DNA of 64,000 nucleotides from Mactromeris polynyma (taxonomy: Eukaryota > Mollusca > Bivalvia > Venerida > Mactridae). The DNA lies in NCBI GenBank assembly GCA_032209605.1, contig JASFXZ010000038.1:806001-870000 (forward strand). Direction: 5' to 3'. Below are positions 31,486 to 44,552 of this stretch, piece by piece; positions within the stretch are counted from its first letter, which is position 1; every line of letters starts with the position of its first letter. The notes beneath the pieces were generated by a model that did not search any database, had not been told where the DNA came from, and saw only the letters and a program-made list of their open reading frames with translations. The position numbers and the translations under genes were made by a program.

Positions 31486-34400
31486 AGTGTATGGCTGATA
31501 TGTAGTGTAGAATACTAGAGGACAACGGGTTCATGTAGGTGACGGCCCGTACCCTCCGTCTGTCTATCTATACAGTGTATGGCTGATCTGTAGTGTAGAA
31601 TACTAGAGGACAACGGGTTCAGGTAGGTGACGGCCCGGACCCTCCGTCTGTCTATATATACAGTATAGAATACTAGAGAACAACGGGTTCAGGTAGGTGA
31701 CGACACAGACCGTCCGTCTGTCTATATATACAGTATAGAATACTAGAGGACAACGGGTTCAGGTAGGTGACGACACGGACCCTCCGTCTGTCTATATATA
31801 CAGTATAGAATACTAGAGGACAACGGGTTCAGGTAGGTGACGACACATACTCTCCGTCTGTCTGTATATACAGTATAGAAAACTAGAGGACAACGGGTTC
31901 AGGTAGGTGACGACACATACTCTCCGTCTGTCTATATATACAGTATAGAATACTAGACAACAACGGGTTCAGGTAGGTGACGACACATACTCTCCGTCTG
32001 TCTATATATACAGTATAGAATACTAGAGGACAACGGGTTCAGGTAGGTGACGACACGGACCCTCCGTCTGTCTATATATACAGTATAGAATACTAGAGGA
32101 CAACGGGTTCAGGTAGGTGACGACACATACTCTCCGTCTGTCTATATATACAGTATAGAATACTAGAGAACAACGGGTTCAGGCAGGTGACGACACATAC
32201 TCTCCGTCTGTCTATATATACAGTATAGAATACTAGAGGACAACGGGTTCAGGCAGGTGACGACACATACTCTCCGTCTGTCTATATATACAGTATAGAA
32301 TACTAGAGAATAACGGGTTCAGGCAGGTGACGGCCCGGACCCTCCGTCTGTCTATATATACAGTATAGAATACTAGAGAACAACGGGTTCAGGTAGGTGA
32401 CGACACGGACCCTCCGTCTGTCTATATATACAGTATAGAATACTAGAGGACAACGGGTTCAGGCAGGTGACGACACATACTCTCCGTCTGTCTATATATA
32501 CAGTATAAAATACTAGACAACAACGGGTTCAGGTAGGTGACAACACATACTCTCCGTCTGTCTATATATACAGTATAGAATACTAGACAACAACGGGTTC
32601 AGGTAGGTGACGACACATACTCTCCGTCTGTCTATATATACAGTATAGAATACTAGAGGACAACGGGTTCAGGTAGGTGACGACACGGACCCTCCGTCTG
32701 TCTATATATACAGTATAGAATACTAGAGGACAACGGGTTCAGGTAGGTGACGACACATACTCTCCGTCTGTCTATATATACAGTATAGAATACTAGAGAA
32801 CAACGGGTTCAGGCAGGTGACGACACATACTCTCCGTCTGTCTATATATACAGTATAGAATACTAGAGAACAACGGGTTCAGGCAGGTGACGGCCCGGAC
32901 CCTCCGTCTGTCTATATATACAGTATAGAATACTAGAGAACAACTGGTTCAGGTAGGTGACGACACGGACCCTCCGTCTGTCTATATATACAGTATAGAA
33001 TACTAGAGGACAACGGGTTCAGGCAGGTGACGACACATACTCTCCGTCTGTCTATATATACAGTATAGAATACTAGAGGACAACGGGTTCAGGTAGGTGA
33101 CGACACATACTCTCCGTCTGTCTATATATACAGTATAGAATACTAGACAACAACGGGTTCAGGTAGGTGACGACACATACTCTCCGTCTGTCTATATATA
33201 CAGTATAGAATACTAGAGAACAACGGGTTCAGGCAGGTGACGACACGGACCCTCCGTCTGTCTATATATACAGTATAGAATACTAGACAACAACGGGTTC
33301 AGGTAGGTGACGACACATACTCTCCGTCTGTCTATATATACAGTATAGAATACTAGAGAACAACGGGTTCAGGTAGGTGACGACACGGACCCTCCGTCTG
33401 TCTATATATACAGTATAGAATACTAGACAACAACGGGTTCAGGTAGGTGACGACACATACTCTCCGTCTGTCTATATATACAGTATAGAATACTAGAGAA
33501 CAACGGGTTCAGGTAGGTGACGACACGGACCCTCCGTCTGTCTATATATACAGTATAGAATACTAGAGGACAACGGGTTCAGGTAGGTGACGACACATAC
33601 TCTCCGTCTGTCTGTATATACAGTATAGAATACTAGAGAACAACGGGTTCAAGTAGGTGACGACACGGACCCTCCGTCTGTCTATATATACAGTATAGAA
33701 TACTAGAGGACAACGGGTTCAGGTAGGTGACGACACAGACTCTCCGTCTGTCTGTATATACAGTATAGAATACTAGAGGACAACGGGTTCAGGCAGGTGA
33801 CGACACGGACCCTCTGACTGTCTATATATACAGTATAGAATACTAGAGGACAACGGGTTCAGGTAAGTGACGGCCCGGACCCTCCGTCTGTCTATATATA
33901 CAGTATAGAATACTAGAGGACAACGGGTTCAGGTAGGTGACGGCCCGGACCCTCCGTCTGTCTATCTATACAGTGTATGGCTGATCTGTAGTGTAGAATA
34001 CTAGAGGACAACGGGTTCAGGTAGGTGACGGCACGGACCCTCCGTCTGTCTATATATACAGTGTATAGGTGACCTGTAGTGTAGAATACTAGAGGACAAC
34101 GGGTTCAGGTAGGTGACGGCACGGACCCTCCGTCTGTCTATCTATACAGTGTATAGGTGACCTGTAGTGTAGAATACTAGAGGACAACGGGTTCAGGTAG
34201 GTGACGGGCCGTACCCTCCGTCTGTCTATATATACAGTATAGAATACTAGAGGACAACGGGTTCAGGTAGGTGACGACACGGACTCTCCGTCTGTCTGTA
34301 TATACAGTATAGAATACTAGAGGACAACGGGTTCAGGTAGGTGACGACACGGACTCTCCGTCTGTCTATATATACAGTATAGAATACTAGAGGACAACGG

Positions 34401-34958
34401 GTTCAGGTAGGTGACGACACGGACTCTCCGTCTGTCTGTATATACAGTATAGAATACTAGAGGACAACGGGTTCAGGTAGGTGACGACACGGACTCTCCG
34501 TCTGTCTGTATATACAGTATAGAATACTAGAGGACAACGGGTTCAGGCAGGTGACGACACGGACCCTCCGACGGTCTATATATACAGTATAGAATACTAG
34601 AGGACAACGGGTTCAGGTAGGTGACGGCCCGGACCCTCCGTCTGTCTATCTATACAGTATAGAATACTAGAGGACAACGGGTTCAGGTAGGTGACGGCCC
34701 GGACCCTCCGGCTGTCTTTCTATACAGTGTATGGGTGACCTGTAGTCTAGAATACTAGAGGACAACGGGTTCAGGTAGGTGACGTCCCGGACCCTCCGTC
34801 TGTCTTTCTATACAGTGTATGGGTGACCTGTAGATTGAATACTAGAGGACAACGGGTTCAGGTAGGTGATGACACGGACCCTCCGTTTGTCTATCTATAC
34901 AGTGTATGGGTGACCTGTAGTGTAGAATACTAGAGGACAACGGGTTCAGGTAGGTGAC
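31486..34958 (+). repeat. 70-bp satellite array, about 49 units
   Basis: Core unit of 70 bp with CAACGGGTTCAGGTAGGTGA at 31681, 31751, 31821 and so on. Outer units at both ends are longer (84-86 bp) because they carry GTGTATGGCTGATCTGTAGT or a similar insert, as expected if the middle was homogenised and the edges preserve older forms. Three main variants (CGACACGGACC, CGACACATACT, CGGCCCGGACC) follow a repeating order around 32091-33210. No ORF crosses the array. Confidence 0.95.
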
Positions 34959-35090
34959 TGTGTTGTTACCAAAAAGCGGCAAAGATGAAACGGCCGTTTT
35001 GATTGGCTAAACTAAGTTGTGGCCTCAACTTAATAAGTTGTGGCCACAATATAAATAAAGTGTTGCGGATGTCACCTCTGTGCCACCGTA

Positions 35091-35096
35091 GCTAAC
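35091..35096. repeat. Target-site duplication, right
   Basis: GCTAAC, matching 31280-31285. Confidence 0.75.
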
Positions 35097-36964
35097 TGCA
35101 TATCCATTTGCGATGTTTTATTCCATACCTTGGATAAGGAAGCGTATTATGGGCTGAAACACTTTGTATTCCTAATCCATTAATGACTATACTGTATGAT
35201 ATGTCACGGACGATTCGTTATTTTTAATGCTTTTGATCATACTAAACAATTCCTGCCAGACATTTTATTTCGTATTCGTTTAAACTTATTAAAACGTTCA
35301 CTACGGCAAACAATTTTATTTTGTATGCCCCAAATTTGGTCGCCAGATGAAAACCATATTTAAAAAGTACCAACTTGTAAAAATGAATAAGAAAGATGAG
35401 CAGAAAATACCACATCCAAATACAGCCACAAAAAGCATAAGAAAACACTAAAGAGGCGAATACCGGATGATGCATTTAGAACATAATATTAGGCATGCAT
35501 TGTAAGTAGGCATGCATTGAAACTATGAATGCATTCTCAGTAGTCCCTTTTTGTCAATTAATCACCTCATTCATTAATGTCATTTTGTTTTTGATGGGGA
35601 AACATGAATATGAAAAAGTCAACAATGTTTTATTTATTATACACGAATACAAGACACATGAACCCAACGTTATATTTTACTCGTTGACTTATAAGGTGTC
35701 GGAGCAAGTAAAATGCAGTTGAGGGCCGCTAAGGGCACGATACGGTGATTAAAATACAAACAACAGATGCCATCCTCCGCTTCGGGGTTTAGGACGATCG
35801 CCGTCATAGAGTATTTTACCCGTCGTATCGTCACACGAGCAAAACGTGAAACCGACTGCAAAGGGGTGACCGGCAATCATGCAGTGTGTTGTAGTATAGC
35901 ACAATTAAAATACATCTTATTATAATGTCTACTTTTAGTGCTGCAAGAAAATACAATTTCGAAATATTTTACAATAATAAGTACGTATGTAGGCTTGTTT
36001 CAGGAACTTTATTAGATCTACAGTGGCACACACATTCAAAATAAAGAAGGAAATGTTGTTTCATGTTGTCAGTTTTAAGCATTTTATATACGAATTAGAA
36101 GTCAGTTATTATGACAGCTGTGTCCACTCTGCTAACACGTTCGATGCACACAACAACGTTCTGTGCAGGTGCATTGTCTACACATAGCCGAAAGTATTAG
36201 TCCAATACCAGACTTAATCGAAATAATTGGTAATTAGTAAGAGATGTACATAACTATCACATTCAATGATAAGAAAAGAAACAAAGTGACATGTGACAAA
36301 TTTGCATTGCAATTTAATTATGCGACTGTTCAGCGCAATGGAGCCAACGTTCGCCTTATTCTTGCACATGTTATCTTCGCGTGACGATTAAATGACACTA
36401 TTTGTAGCAAGAATAATTTCAGTTGAGAGAGGCGTAAGTTAATGATGTATGTATTGCGTTTTAGAACAAGCCATTGAAAAACTAGAACCAATTGGCTCTG
36501 TATGGATGGAGTGATTTTGAATTGCAGTGGAAACTTTACATATGTATCCACAGTGTAAATCCATATATTACTCCCACGCGTTTTCATGATTAAAATATTT
36601 ATTGAAGCAGCATTTCTGTGTCCTGGAAATGGGCCAAAATAATAGCATATATTTCCAATGTTGAATTAACTTGAGTTAACTATTGATCGAGATTATTATT
36701 AGAACACACTTCAGAGTCATACCATCTTGATCCCTTATACTGAAAAGTATTAACTTGTAGACACCATTCCTCTTCTCTCATCCGTGTCTAATAGTTTTGT
36801 AAGCATGGTATTCCATTTGAAATTATACAAGGGACTATCGTAGAAACACGGGCGCCAATTAAGCAAATGTAGGTTTGATATTATTTTATTTCTATATAAA
36901 AACATATACAACTCACATTGCTACGACACTTTTTCAAGATTGGATGAAAAAAAAATATCTTCAT
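35097..36964. other. Non-coding stretch with one GC-richer patch
   Basis: 35690-35880 is GC-richer (AACCCCGAAGCGGAGGATGG on the minus strand) and may be an old dispersed element, but no second copy occurs in this window. The remainder is AT-rich with no supported gene. Confidence 0.4.
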
Positions 36965-38000
36965 TAAGACATTTTTGCATCTGCGAAGAAATCTGCTGAA
37001 TAAGATATTCAATCAAATACCTCGTCTATATGTTGAAAATTTAACCAAACTCCATTCCGGATACAGCCTCTTGATAAAAGACATTACACAGTTGCAGACA
37101 GAATTGGCGTCGGTTTCACAGAGATCAAAACTGTGATCTGTCTCCAACTCAGATTTTCATACACGTTTATTTCGAAAAATAAAACGCATTGTAATTTAGA
37201 CTTAGATATACAACTAACTGTATAATTGGCACGATTTTCATTACATGAGAAATAAATGAAGTATTTGATTTGATAAAAACTCAATTTGGTTTGTGACGCA
37301 GGAGTGAACATTAAATTCAATGTTCATTGCTGCTACAATGCGACTAGCGGTTACAATGCACCAATCTACAATAAGACAATGTTTTCAAAACTGTATATGA
37401 AGCAAGACAAATAAAAAATCAACAATTACAGTATATATTTGTAATCGACAATAAATCCGGCAGCCGTTCAAAATGCACAACAATACATGGAAAACCGTGT
37501 TTGTATTATCTAATTGTTTCTTCTTAACTTATTTATTTTAAGACGTCATCTGGGAATAGCTGTGACAATATTCCCGCATTTTCCTTAATATATTGAGGAC
37601 AGAATGGCAATATAGCTCTTTGTAAAACTTGTTGTTTGACTATTATAACGTGTTTAGAAATGATCATCTATGCATGGTATTGTTCTGGAAGACGGCAACA
37701 AATATCTTGCACTTCTTGCAAAAACTGATTATTTATCAAGAATTGTTGTTACAAACACGATCAGCTCGAAAACATTAATATCGCTTGTTGAACAACAAAT
37801 GTATATAAACGTTCAGTCATTGTGCGTGATCGCAATGGATTATTGTGTAATAATTATATTGATAGAATGTAGCATGTAGTAGTTATATTCGGAGAATTAG
37901 TTAATGGGAAACATTTAATATACACTGGTAGGACACAGTGAATATTGAAGCCAAGCAGGCAATGCCACATACAAAACACCTGTCCCTCAAACAGATACAG
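36965..38000 (+). repeat. Segmental duplication block B, first part
   Basis: Collinear with 17980-18900 (see there). In block A a LINE and about 0.6 kb follow before the MITE. In block B the MITE follows almost at once. Confidence 0.7.
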
Positions 38001-38062
38001 ATGGATAAGATAGATAAGATACTTATGTAAACAATTACTGAAGCAAATGTATGCAAGACTAA

Positions 38063-38344
38063 ACAAGAAATATCTTAAAAAAGATGGGCGGCGCAATTTG
38101 TAGGTTAAGATTTGTTGTGCAACATAAAAATGCCGATATGTTACGATTGCTGGTCAGCCCAAATCCAAAATAGTTTGCGGAACATTCACCGAAATTGGAT
38201 TTCGGTTAGGTAACTTTCCCCTTATCGGAAGGTTAACCAATCTGGTTAAACAGAAATTGCCTTGGTGGTGAACGTAAGATTTGATTGGTTTACACAACAC
38301 TGATGAGAAATAGCAAAACAATGTTAGTACGGCTGTGCCGAAAA
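38063..38344 (+). mobile_element. 300-bp MITE, copy 2
   Basis: Starts ACAAGAAATATCTTAAAAAA, then GGGCGGCGCAATTTG, and ends GTACGGCTGTGCCGAAAA. The inverted ends carry one mismatch each compared with copy 1. It sits downstream of the block B segment as copy 1 does in block A, in the same orientation. Confidence 0.8.
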
Positions 38345-39076
38345 GTTGATAATGGCAGAAAAGTTTGAGTACTGTGGAAAAACAGCACTTTGGCTTTTAA
38401 CTTGTTTGAAGGAGCACACACCATCATACTTATTCTACCATAACCAAAATTAAACGAAAAGTTCAAATAAAAATATCTCGTTGGACGTTTTACCTTGCCA
38501 ACATATGAGACGGTTTACAGTAGAACATAATTATATGTATAAAAATCCATAGACATGATAAATCAGTCAAATATAAATTCGCTGGGTTATAAGAAGCAAG
38601 AGCAACTGAGTTGATACGGGTACGACGCTTCTATAAAGACATAAACTTCAAACTGTTTTCTTAGTTTGCTTTAGAGAACAAATAATTATATAAACTTTCT
38701 GATATAGCATTTTGATACAGAAATCTATCTTAAAAACAATGTAATGGGTAAATATATAGCATCGCACAGGAGCATGATCGCTCGTTACTGTTTATCAATT
38801 TCTTATTTGTATTTTCAATTCAATTATCTTGTGTTTAAAGGCACATTTGAATGAGTATTTCTGCGCTTCAATCGTTGTAACAAGTATTAAGTAAGGTGTA
38901 GGATGGATATGTACTAAATAACCTAGCGCTTAGAGGAAGTAAAATAGATACATTCTATGGAATTCGGCATCTTTAGAGCAATTAGGCATGTTCAACACCA
39001 GAGATGAATTGTTTCATAGTCATTCTACACATTTGCTTTGTCATATAAATACGAGTATGTTTACAACACTGATATA
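38345..39076. other. Non-coding stretch
   Basis: AT-rich with no supported feature. Confidence 0.4.
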
Positions 39077-39387
39077 TCGGCGCAGCCCAACTAACATGGC
39101 TTTGCTACTTGCATATCAGTGTTGTGTAAACCAATCGAATATTACGTTAACCACTAAACCAACTTCTCGTCAACTGAATAACGTTTGTAATCTTAACGCG
39201 GATTGGTTTACATTTCGATAAGGGGTTCGTTACTTGACAGAAATCCACTGAATTTCGGTGAATTTACCGAAATCCATTTCGGATCTGGAGTGACCAGCAA
39301 TAGTAATATCTCGGCATTTGTTATGTTGCACAACACACCTTAACCTTCAAATTGCGCCGACCATTTTGTTTCATGATATTGCTTGTT
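39077..39387 (-). mobile_element. 300-bp MITE, copy 3 (inverted)
   Basis: Begins TCGGCGCAGCCCAACTAACA and ends AATTGCGCCGACCATTTTGT plus the degraded ACAAG end. It lies about 730 bp from copy 2 in opposite orientation, so the pair could form an inverted repeat. Confidence 0.8.
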
Positions 39388-40389
39388 ATTCTTCACATTT
39401 CTTTGTGATGGACCTTGTGAATCAGTATGAGTATCAATGATGTTCACTTAGGGCATAACACATACCAAATTTAATACCTTCACTTAATATTCTGATAATC
39501 AATTGCCGATTGCTATTCATTGTAATAGATAATGACGGAATGTACTCACCAAAATGTATTTCATGGAAATGGAAAATGGAAACCAGTAATTCTTAAACTT
39601 GAATATGGAGGCATATTCGTGAATTTTACATGTAACAAACCTCTTGCGTCTAAAATGCGCTCTCAATATTCTTAGCATTAGTTCGTGTAATTATTTTAAA
39701 ACGTGACATTCTACAACATCGTAGTTATGTTTTTACGAACGATAAATGCTTTCCTTAGAGGCAATCATTGAAACAACCATCATAATAAAAAGTAGAGTGA
39801 ATGTTTTTGTCCTTTCAAATGCAGACCTCATACCAAATAATTACGTTGCATTTAGGTTAAGTCCAACACGGACTATCAACGATAAGAGTAATACAACATT
39901 TACTACCTAATTAACTGCACTAATCATGGTGAACAAGTGTATATTTCCAGTAAGAACGTATCAAGTGAATATATGGTAAGTAAAGATACGTCTGCCCAAA
40001 GTTTACATTGAATAGTTTCAAGAAAACTCACGCATAAAGTGACTGGTCTCTGTGTTCAGTACATCAACGTAGCATCATTCAGCATGTTTTTTCTTCATTT
40101 CTGCGTACGTAACGAGTCAGTCCAAAGCTTACAATTTTATTTTGTTCTCGTTCCAAAACTTTATGCATGCGATTATTCACGTATATTTTCTCGGACTGTA
40201 ACATAGCGGTTTCCAACTTTCAGTGTTTAATTCTTCAGTCACTGGCCGAGAAAAATGTGTTACATTTTCTGTATTTAACTTAAATTTTAAATGCCGACCC
40301 CTTGAAGATCAGGCCTCTACTTCTAAGCTTTATCCATACGGCATTAAACATAAATTGCGTCAATAGTCAATCTCTTTTATAAAGCAACT
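39388..40389. other. Non-coding stretch
   Basis: No supported feature. Confidence 0.4.
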
Positions 40390-40860
40390 ATCGAACGATT
40401 ATGAAATAGACATTCGTAAGATTTCTAAAATGGCAAAAGAGATACGTTATTTCGCAATAATGGTTTCTTCAAGTCAAAGAAGCACATTATATTTTCTTCA
40501 ATCTCTCTCGTTTAGTTTTATCTCGCAGCTTGAAGTTCTTGATGTTTTTTCTGTGCGAAAGTGCAATTTAATTTGATTCTAGAAATGGTAGTAACATTAA
40601 TTTTATTGAAATGGAAAATTCAAAATGCCGCTTTGCCCATTTTATGTCCTCATATTCCAATATTATATGAAAACCGTAGCCTGGATTCCACTTAGTTGTT
40701 TTGTAAAGTCCCTATCTTTTTAATCATCTTATTGCGTAGCTCGATGTGCATTTCTACTGCAATTAAGAAGTGGGCTATATCCATACAGGCAATCAAATAT
40801 ATACCGGTTGCTGAACGTTGCTTATAAGGTATTATATTAAGCAATGCTCTTTTTTTAGTT
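40390..40860 (+). repeat. Segmental duplication block B, second part
   Basis: Collinear with 26150-26620. The following 2.3 kb is a LINE insertion absent from block A, after which the collinearity resumes near 43360. Confidence 0.75.
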
Positions 40861-41339
40861 TTATGTAATTTGAGGATGAAACCGCATCAAGGCACGAACA
40901 AATTGCTTTGATGAAATAAACGTTACAAGTGCATTTACAAGATACAAGATACACATTTTTATTTTAGGTCGGTATTGATACAAACATTTTATAACATTAG
41001 CTATGACTAGCTATTGACCGACTACATAATGACAATAATGAATCATAAAATAAACTACATGTATATAAAATGGTAACATAGTTACATATAAACACAGCAC
41101 AATACTAGTATGTAGCATGTATTAACAACTAAGACAAGTGACCGAAATAAGTTAATAAGATAAAAACATATGCATAAGACTACTAAAAATAAGTGTATTT
41201 TGTCTTTAAAAGGATGAAAAAAGTTTTAAATAATAATCACAGGACATCATTGATAATATTATATTAAATATTAGCGAGGAGCATACATTTTGTAGTACAT
41301 TCAACAAACAAATCTAATACATCAAATGAATTAAAGTGA

Positions 41340-41420
41340 TAAATAAATTAAATGAAATAGGTCGATATATCAATAAATAGATAAATTAAATAAATAATAA
41401 ATAAATAAATAACTAAAATT
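41340..41420. repeat. AAAT-type simple repeat
   Basis: A/T-only run with AAATAAATAAAT units, in the 3' part of the decayed LINE. Confidence 0.8.
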
Positions 41421-41861
41421 GTGTGCATATAACTTATGTAATATCCATACAAGATGAACAGTGGCAGTTCTGACCGTCCCAGACACCGACCAAACTCGTG
41501 AACTGATTAGTATTCATATCTTCCCGGGAGTGTTGGGGAAAGGAGTTCTATAGTTTGGCAGCGCTGTAGCGGAAAGAACTTAAGCCATAACGGGTAGTTC
41601 AGCTGTGTTAGTATATCTTAAGTAGGAGTTGTTTTTAATTGTAATTAGATCTTCTACATAAACTGCTGTTTGATGATTTATGATTTTGAAAGCTTCCAGA
41701 GCCATAGTTCTTATTCTTCTTACTTTGAGGGTTGGTATTTTAGATTATTCAAGCAATTCCTCATAAGTTGAAACATAGTCATTGTAAATAAGTCTGAGGG
41801 CTCGTTTTTGAATATTTTCCATCTTCTTTCTAGTATTGATTGCTCCACAAAAATGCCAAGT

Positions 41862-42019
41862 TAGTGGGCAATAGATAAAATTAGACATGCTAAAAGAGTA
41901 ATACATATTTAGTTTGCCAAGTTTGCACAGATAATTCTTTTAGTGGGCAATAGATAAAAGTAGACATGCTAAAAGAGTAATACATATTTAGTTTGCCAAG
42001 TTTGCACAGGTAATTCTTT
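41862..42019. repeat. 79-bp tandem duplication inside the decayed LINE
   Basis: TAGTGGGCAATAGATAAAA starts at 41862 and again at 41941, with a couple of substitutions between the copies. It further breaks the LINE frame. Confidence 0.93.
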
Positions 42020-43359
42020 TAAGAACATTCAGCTGTCTGGAAGCTTTCTTACAGATGTTTGAAATATGACTGTCGAAATTTAGTTTAAATTCTATAGTAA
42101 CATCCAGTAGCTTAACTTCACCTTCACAATCAACTACATTATTATTCAGGTTAAAAGTTATATTGGTACTATGTTTTTTCTTTCCTACTGCAATAGCTTC
42201 AAATTTATCCGGGTTTGCCTGCATTTTAGTATCTGAAAACCAATTTATCAAAGAAAGGCTATCATTCTGTAAAGTTTCAATAAAATTATCAATACTATAG
42301 TCTGCAAAGGATACTGTATTATTATCAGCATAGTTGTTTAATTTGCTTGTATGTACAAAGTAAAATATGTCATTTATAAAAATATTAAAGAGTACATGTC
42401 CCAATATTGACCCCTGGGGCACTCCCTTGTATCATTCCAGAAAATAACCCTTACTATTTTCACCAAGTTTGACACACTGTTTTCTATTACTTAAGTAGCT
42501 TTCTATTACACTTAAAGCATTATTGGTTACTCCATAGTATTTTAATTTCAACAGTAAAAGATAATGTGGAAGACAGTCGAATGCTTTTGACAGATCCATT
42601 AAAATTGCCGCTACATACTTATTTTGATCTAGAGCCAACTTCTATTATCTTTAGAAGTGCTGACTGGCACCCATACCCGGGTCTAAAAGCAGATACAAAT
42701 ATATTAAAATGATTCTCAAAAAAGTCAGTTATCTGAGTGTTCATTGCTCTAAAGATTTTAGAAAAATAGGTAAGATGCTAACTGGTCTGTAATTACCTTT
42801 AACTAAAGTACTATTCTTCTTGTGCAGGGTTTTGACCTGGGCAATTTTCATGCTATCTGGGAAGGTACCTGTTGCGAAAGATTGATTTATTAAGTGAGAT
42901 ATATGTGGAGAAATAGTTGGTTTAGTCAGTTTCACAAGTTTTGCTGAGATGCTATCATGTCCTGTTGCATTTTTAGGATTCAAAATATCAATTTGTTTCA
43001 GAACAAAAGTTGAATCTATTTGTTTAAAATCTAAATTAACATACAAGCTATTATTTTGTTTATTTTTTTCAATACTTGGATGGTTTTCATCAACTGCTAC
43101 ATTGTCATTCCCAATATTTCTAGCCACATTTACAAAGCATTTGTATCCTTTCAGTAATGATATTGGAAGCGTCGTATTCAATTACATCAATGTGTGGTGC
43201 ATTATATCACTAGTACATTGCAAATATGTCAAAACATTACAAGTATATAGGTTTTGGGATCAGTAATGCATTTAATTACTATCACAGCGACAAAGTATGA
43301 AATACAAGATTTGCATTTCATTTATACATTTGCCTTCTTCAATTTCATTCACAATTTGT

Positions 43360-43660
43360 ACCAATTTCATCCTTCACCTGTAATCAACTTAATATCTTGC
43401 ATTTGAAACTGCTGTACTATCATTTTCTGCACAAATCTATTTCATGTTATTGCTAGTTTGTTTAGGAAGGAATAGTGTGCTATAAAATTGCATATAATCC
43501 ACAAACTGCTTGATATTTTTAACCTACAATGGCGACATTCTGCTTGAAAGATTCCCTTTAGAATGACAAATTGGTCTTTACATTTAATGTTTCTGTTGAC
43601 ATTAAAGGCAATGCAATGAAACGCTAATGTAATTATAGCATTTCATAAATTTTTATTGTA
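43360..43660 (+). repeat. Segmental duplication block B, third part
   Basis: Collinear with 27040-27340. Just beyond, at 43600-43710, CAATGCAATG and CATTGCATTGCAATG pieces form imperfect inverted pairs. Confidence 0.7.
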
Positions 43661-44029
43661 CCCCATTGCATTGCAATGCCATTACATGTAATTGCATTTA
43701 TCGGCGTATTTGTGTTTTTCCCTATTTTGTCACTACACCAGCAGTCGTAAGGTTTCACAGCATAATAGCCAGCAATGGTCTGTAGGAATATACTCCAGCT
43801 CATTTAGAATCGCATTAAAAGTTCTCCAAAAGGGAATTTAAAGTTAAAACTCAGACCCCAGTATCATGTAGTCCGTACACACAAGTATATGGCAATACAA
43901 TGTTCTTTGTCTTACATTTTTGTCTTAGTTTGACTTATATTGTGGACGACGTGACTTTATTGTTTATATATGTCGTGTTATAGTTCTTCGCTTGTTTTAA
44001 CGTTGCCACGTAGTTGTAAAGTTTACCCA

Positions 44030-44220
44030 GAAATGCAGATTTTTTTCTCAACCATTTGGCGTCATTTTTTCTAGAAGTTTTAGCTGTTCGCCTCTCCTTC
44101 ACTTTGACATGGCAATGTATGATATGATTAAATAATGATTTTTTTTCAGTTTAATGAATAATTTCGTTTTCTAACCATGTAGCATACGAGGCCGTACAAT
44201 ATTTTTGAAAGTATCAATTT
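44030..44220 (+). repeat. Segmental duplication block B, fourth part
   Basis: Collinear with 29180-29400. The 60-bp minisatellite begins about 330 bp further on and has no counterpart in block A. Confidence 0.6.
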
Positions 44221-44552
44221 TGACATTGGGTAAAATGTTAATTTTTTACATGCTTGCGTATGCATAACTGTGTTGCCATAGTAACATACCTTTCAATATA
44301 TGTGCAATAAAGAAATTGTTCGATGATACTTTGATAGCAAACAAAAGTGAGCATTTGATGTATGCATATCTGGATTATCCCTGATATATGCATTGACCAG
44401 TGATGTTTATATAAGAACCTACTTGAACTTGTAATATACATAAACAATAATCATTTTAATTGTAAAAACTCTGTACTACGTGCAGGTCTAAATACCGTTG
44501 GTGATGCATATTGTAAGCATTGTCATAACAGTGGGAAAATAGAGCAGGAAAG

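Larger units (their letters stand above)
31286..35090. mobile_element. TIR element filled with a 70-bp satellite array
   Basis: Terminal inverted repeats TACGGTGGCACAGAGGTGAC... are identical over 78 bp by direct comparison (31286-31363 against 35013-35090). The element is flanked by GCTAAC on both sides (31280-31285 and 35091-35096), a 6-bp target-site duplication. If the ends are read as CTACGG/CCGTAG, the duplication is CTAA instead. Inside the left TIR a 21-bp GTGGCCAC-containing unit is expanded to about seven copies, and the right arm has two. Both arms then share GACTTAGTTTAGCCAATCAA-type sequence, next to the array. The interior is about 3.5 kb of tandem repeat with no transposase, so the element is non-autonomous. 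Similar satellite-bearing mobile elements are known from bivalves, but I cannot assign a family. Perfect TIRs suggest recent activity. Confidence 0.87.
40936..43190 (-). pseudogene. Decayed LINE, jockey/CR1-type reverse transcriptase, 5' truncated
   Basis: Minus-strand fragments in order: a segment with NPKNATGHDSISAKLVK and GNYRPVSILPIF (43181-42741), a frame-shifted piece with FRPGYGCQSALLK, then LMDLSKAFDCLPH (motif A, about 42600), an in-frame TGA at 42434-42432, PQGSILGHVLFNIFINDI (motif B), and NYADNNTVSF, where the catalytic YADD is changed to YADN. It ends near 41480 with a SFRYSAAKL-stop-NSFP tail typical of this LINE type. The 3' end is a TACAAGATACAAGATACA tail at about 40945-40975. 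Two compensating frameshifts, at least two stops and the active-site change mean it is dead. It inserted into block B after the duplication, because block A is uninterrupted here. Confidence 0.85.

Noticed and set aside
31486..34958. CRISPR-like array
   Set aside because: Units are contiguous 70-bp tandem repeats without unique spacers, and the context is a eukaryotic transposable element.
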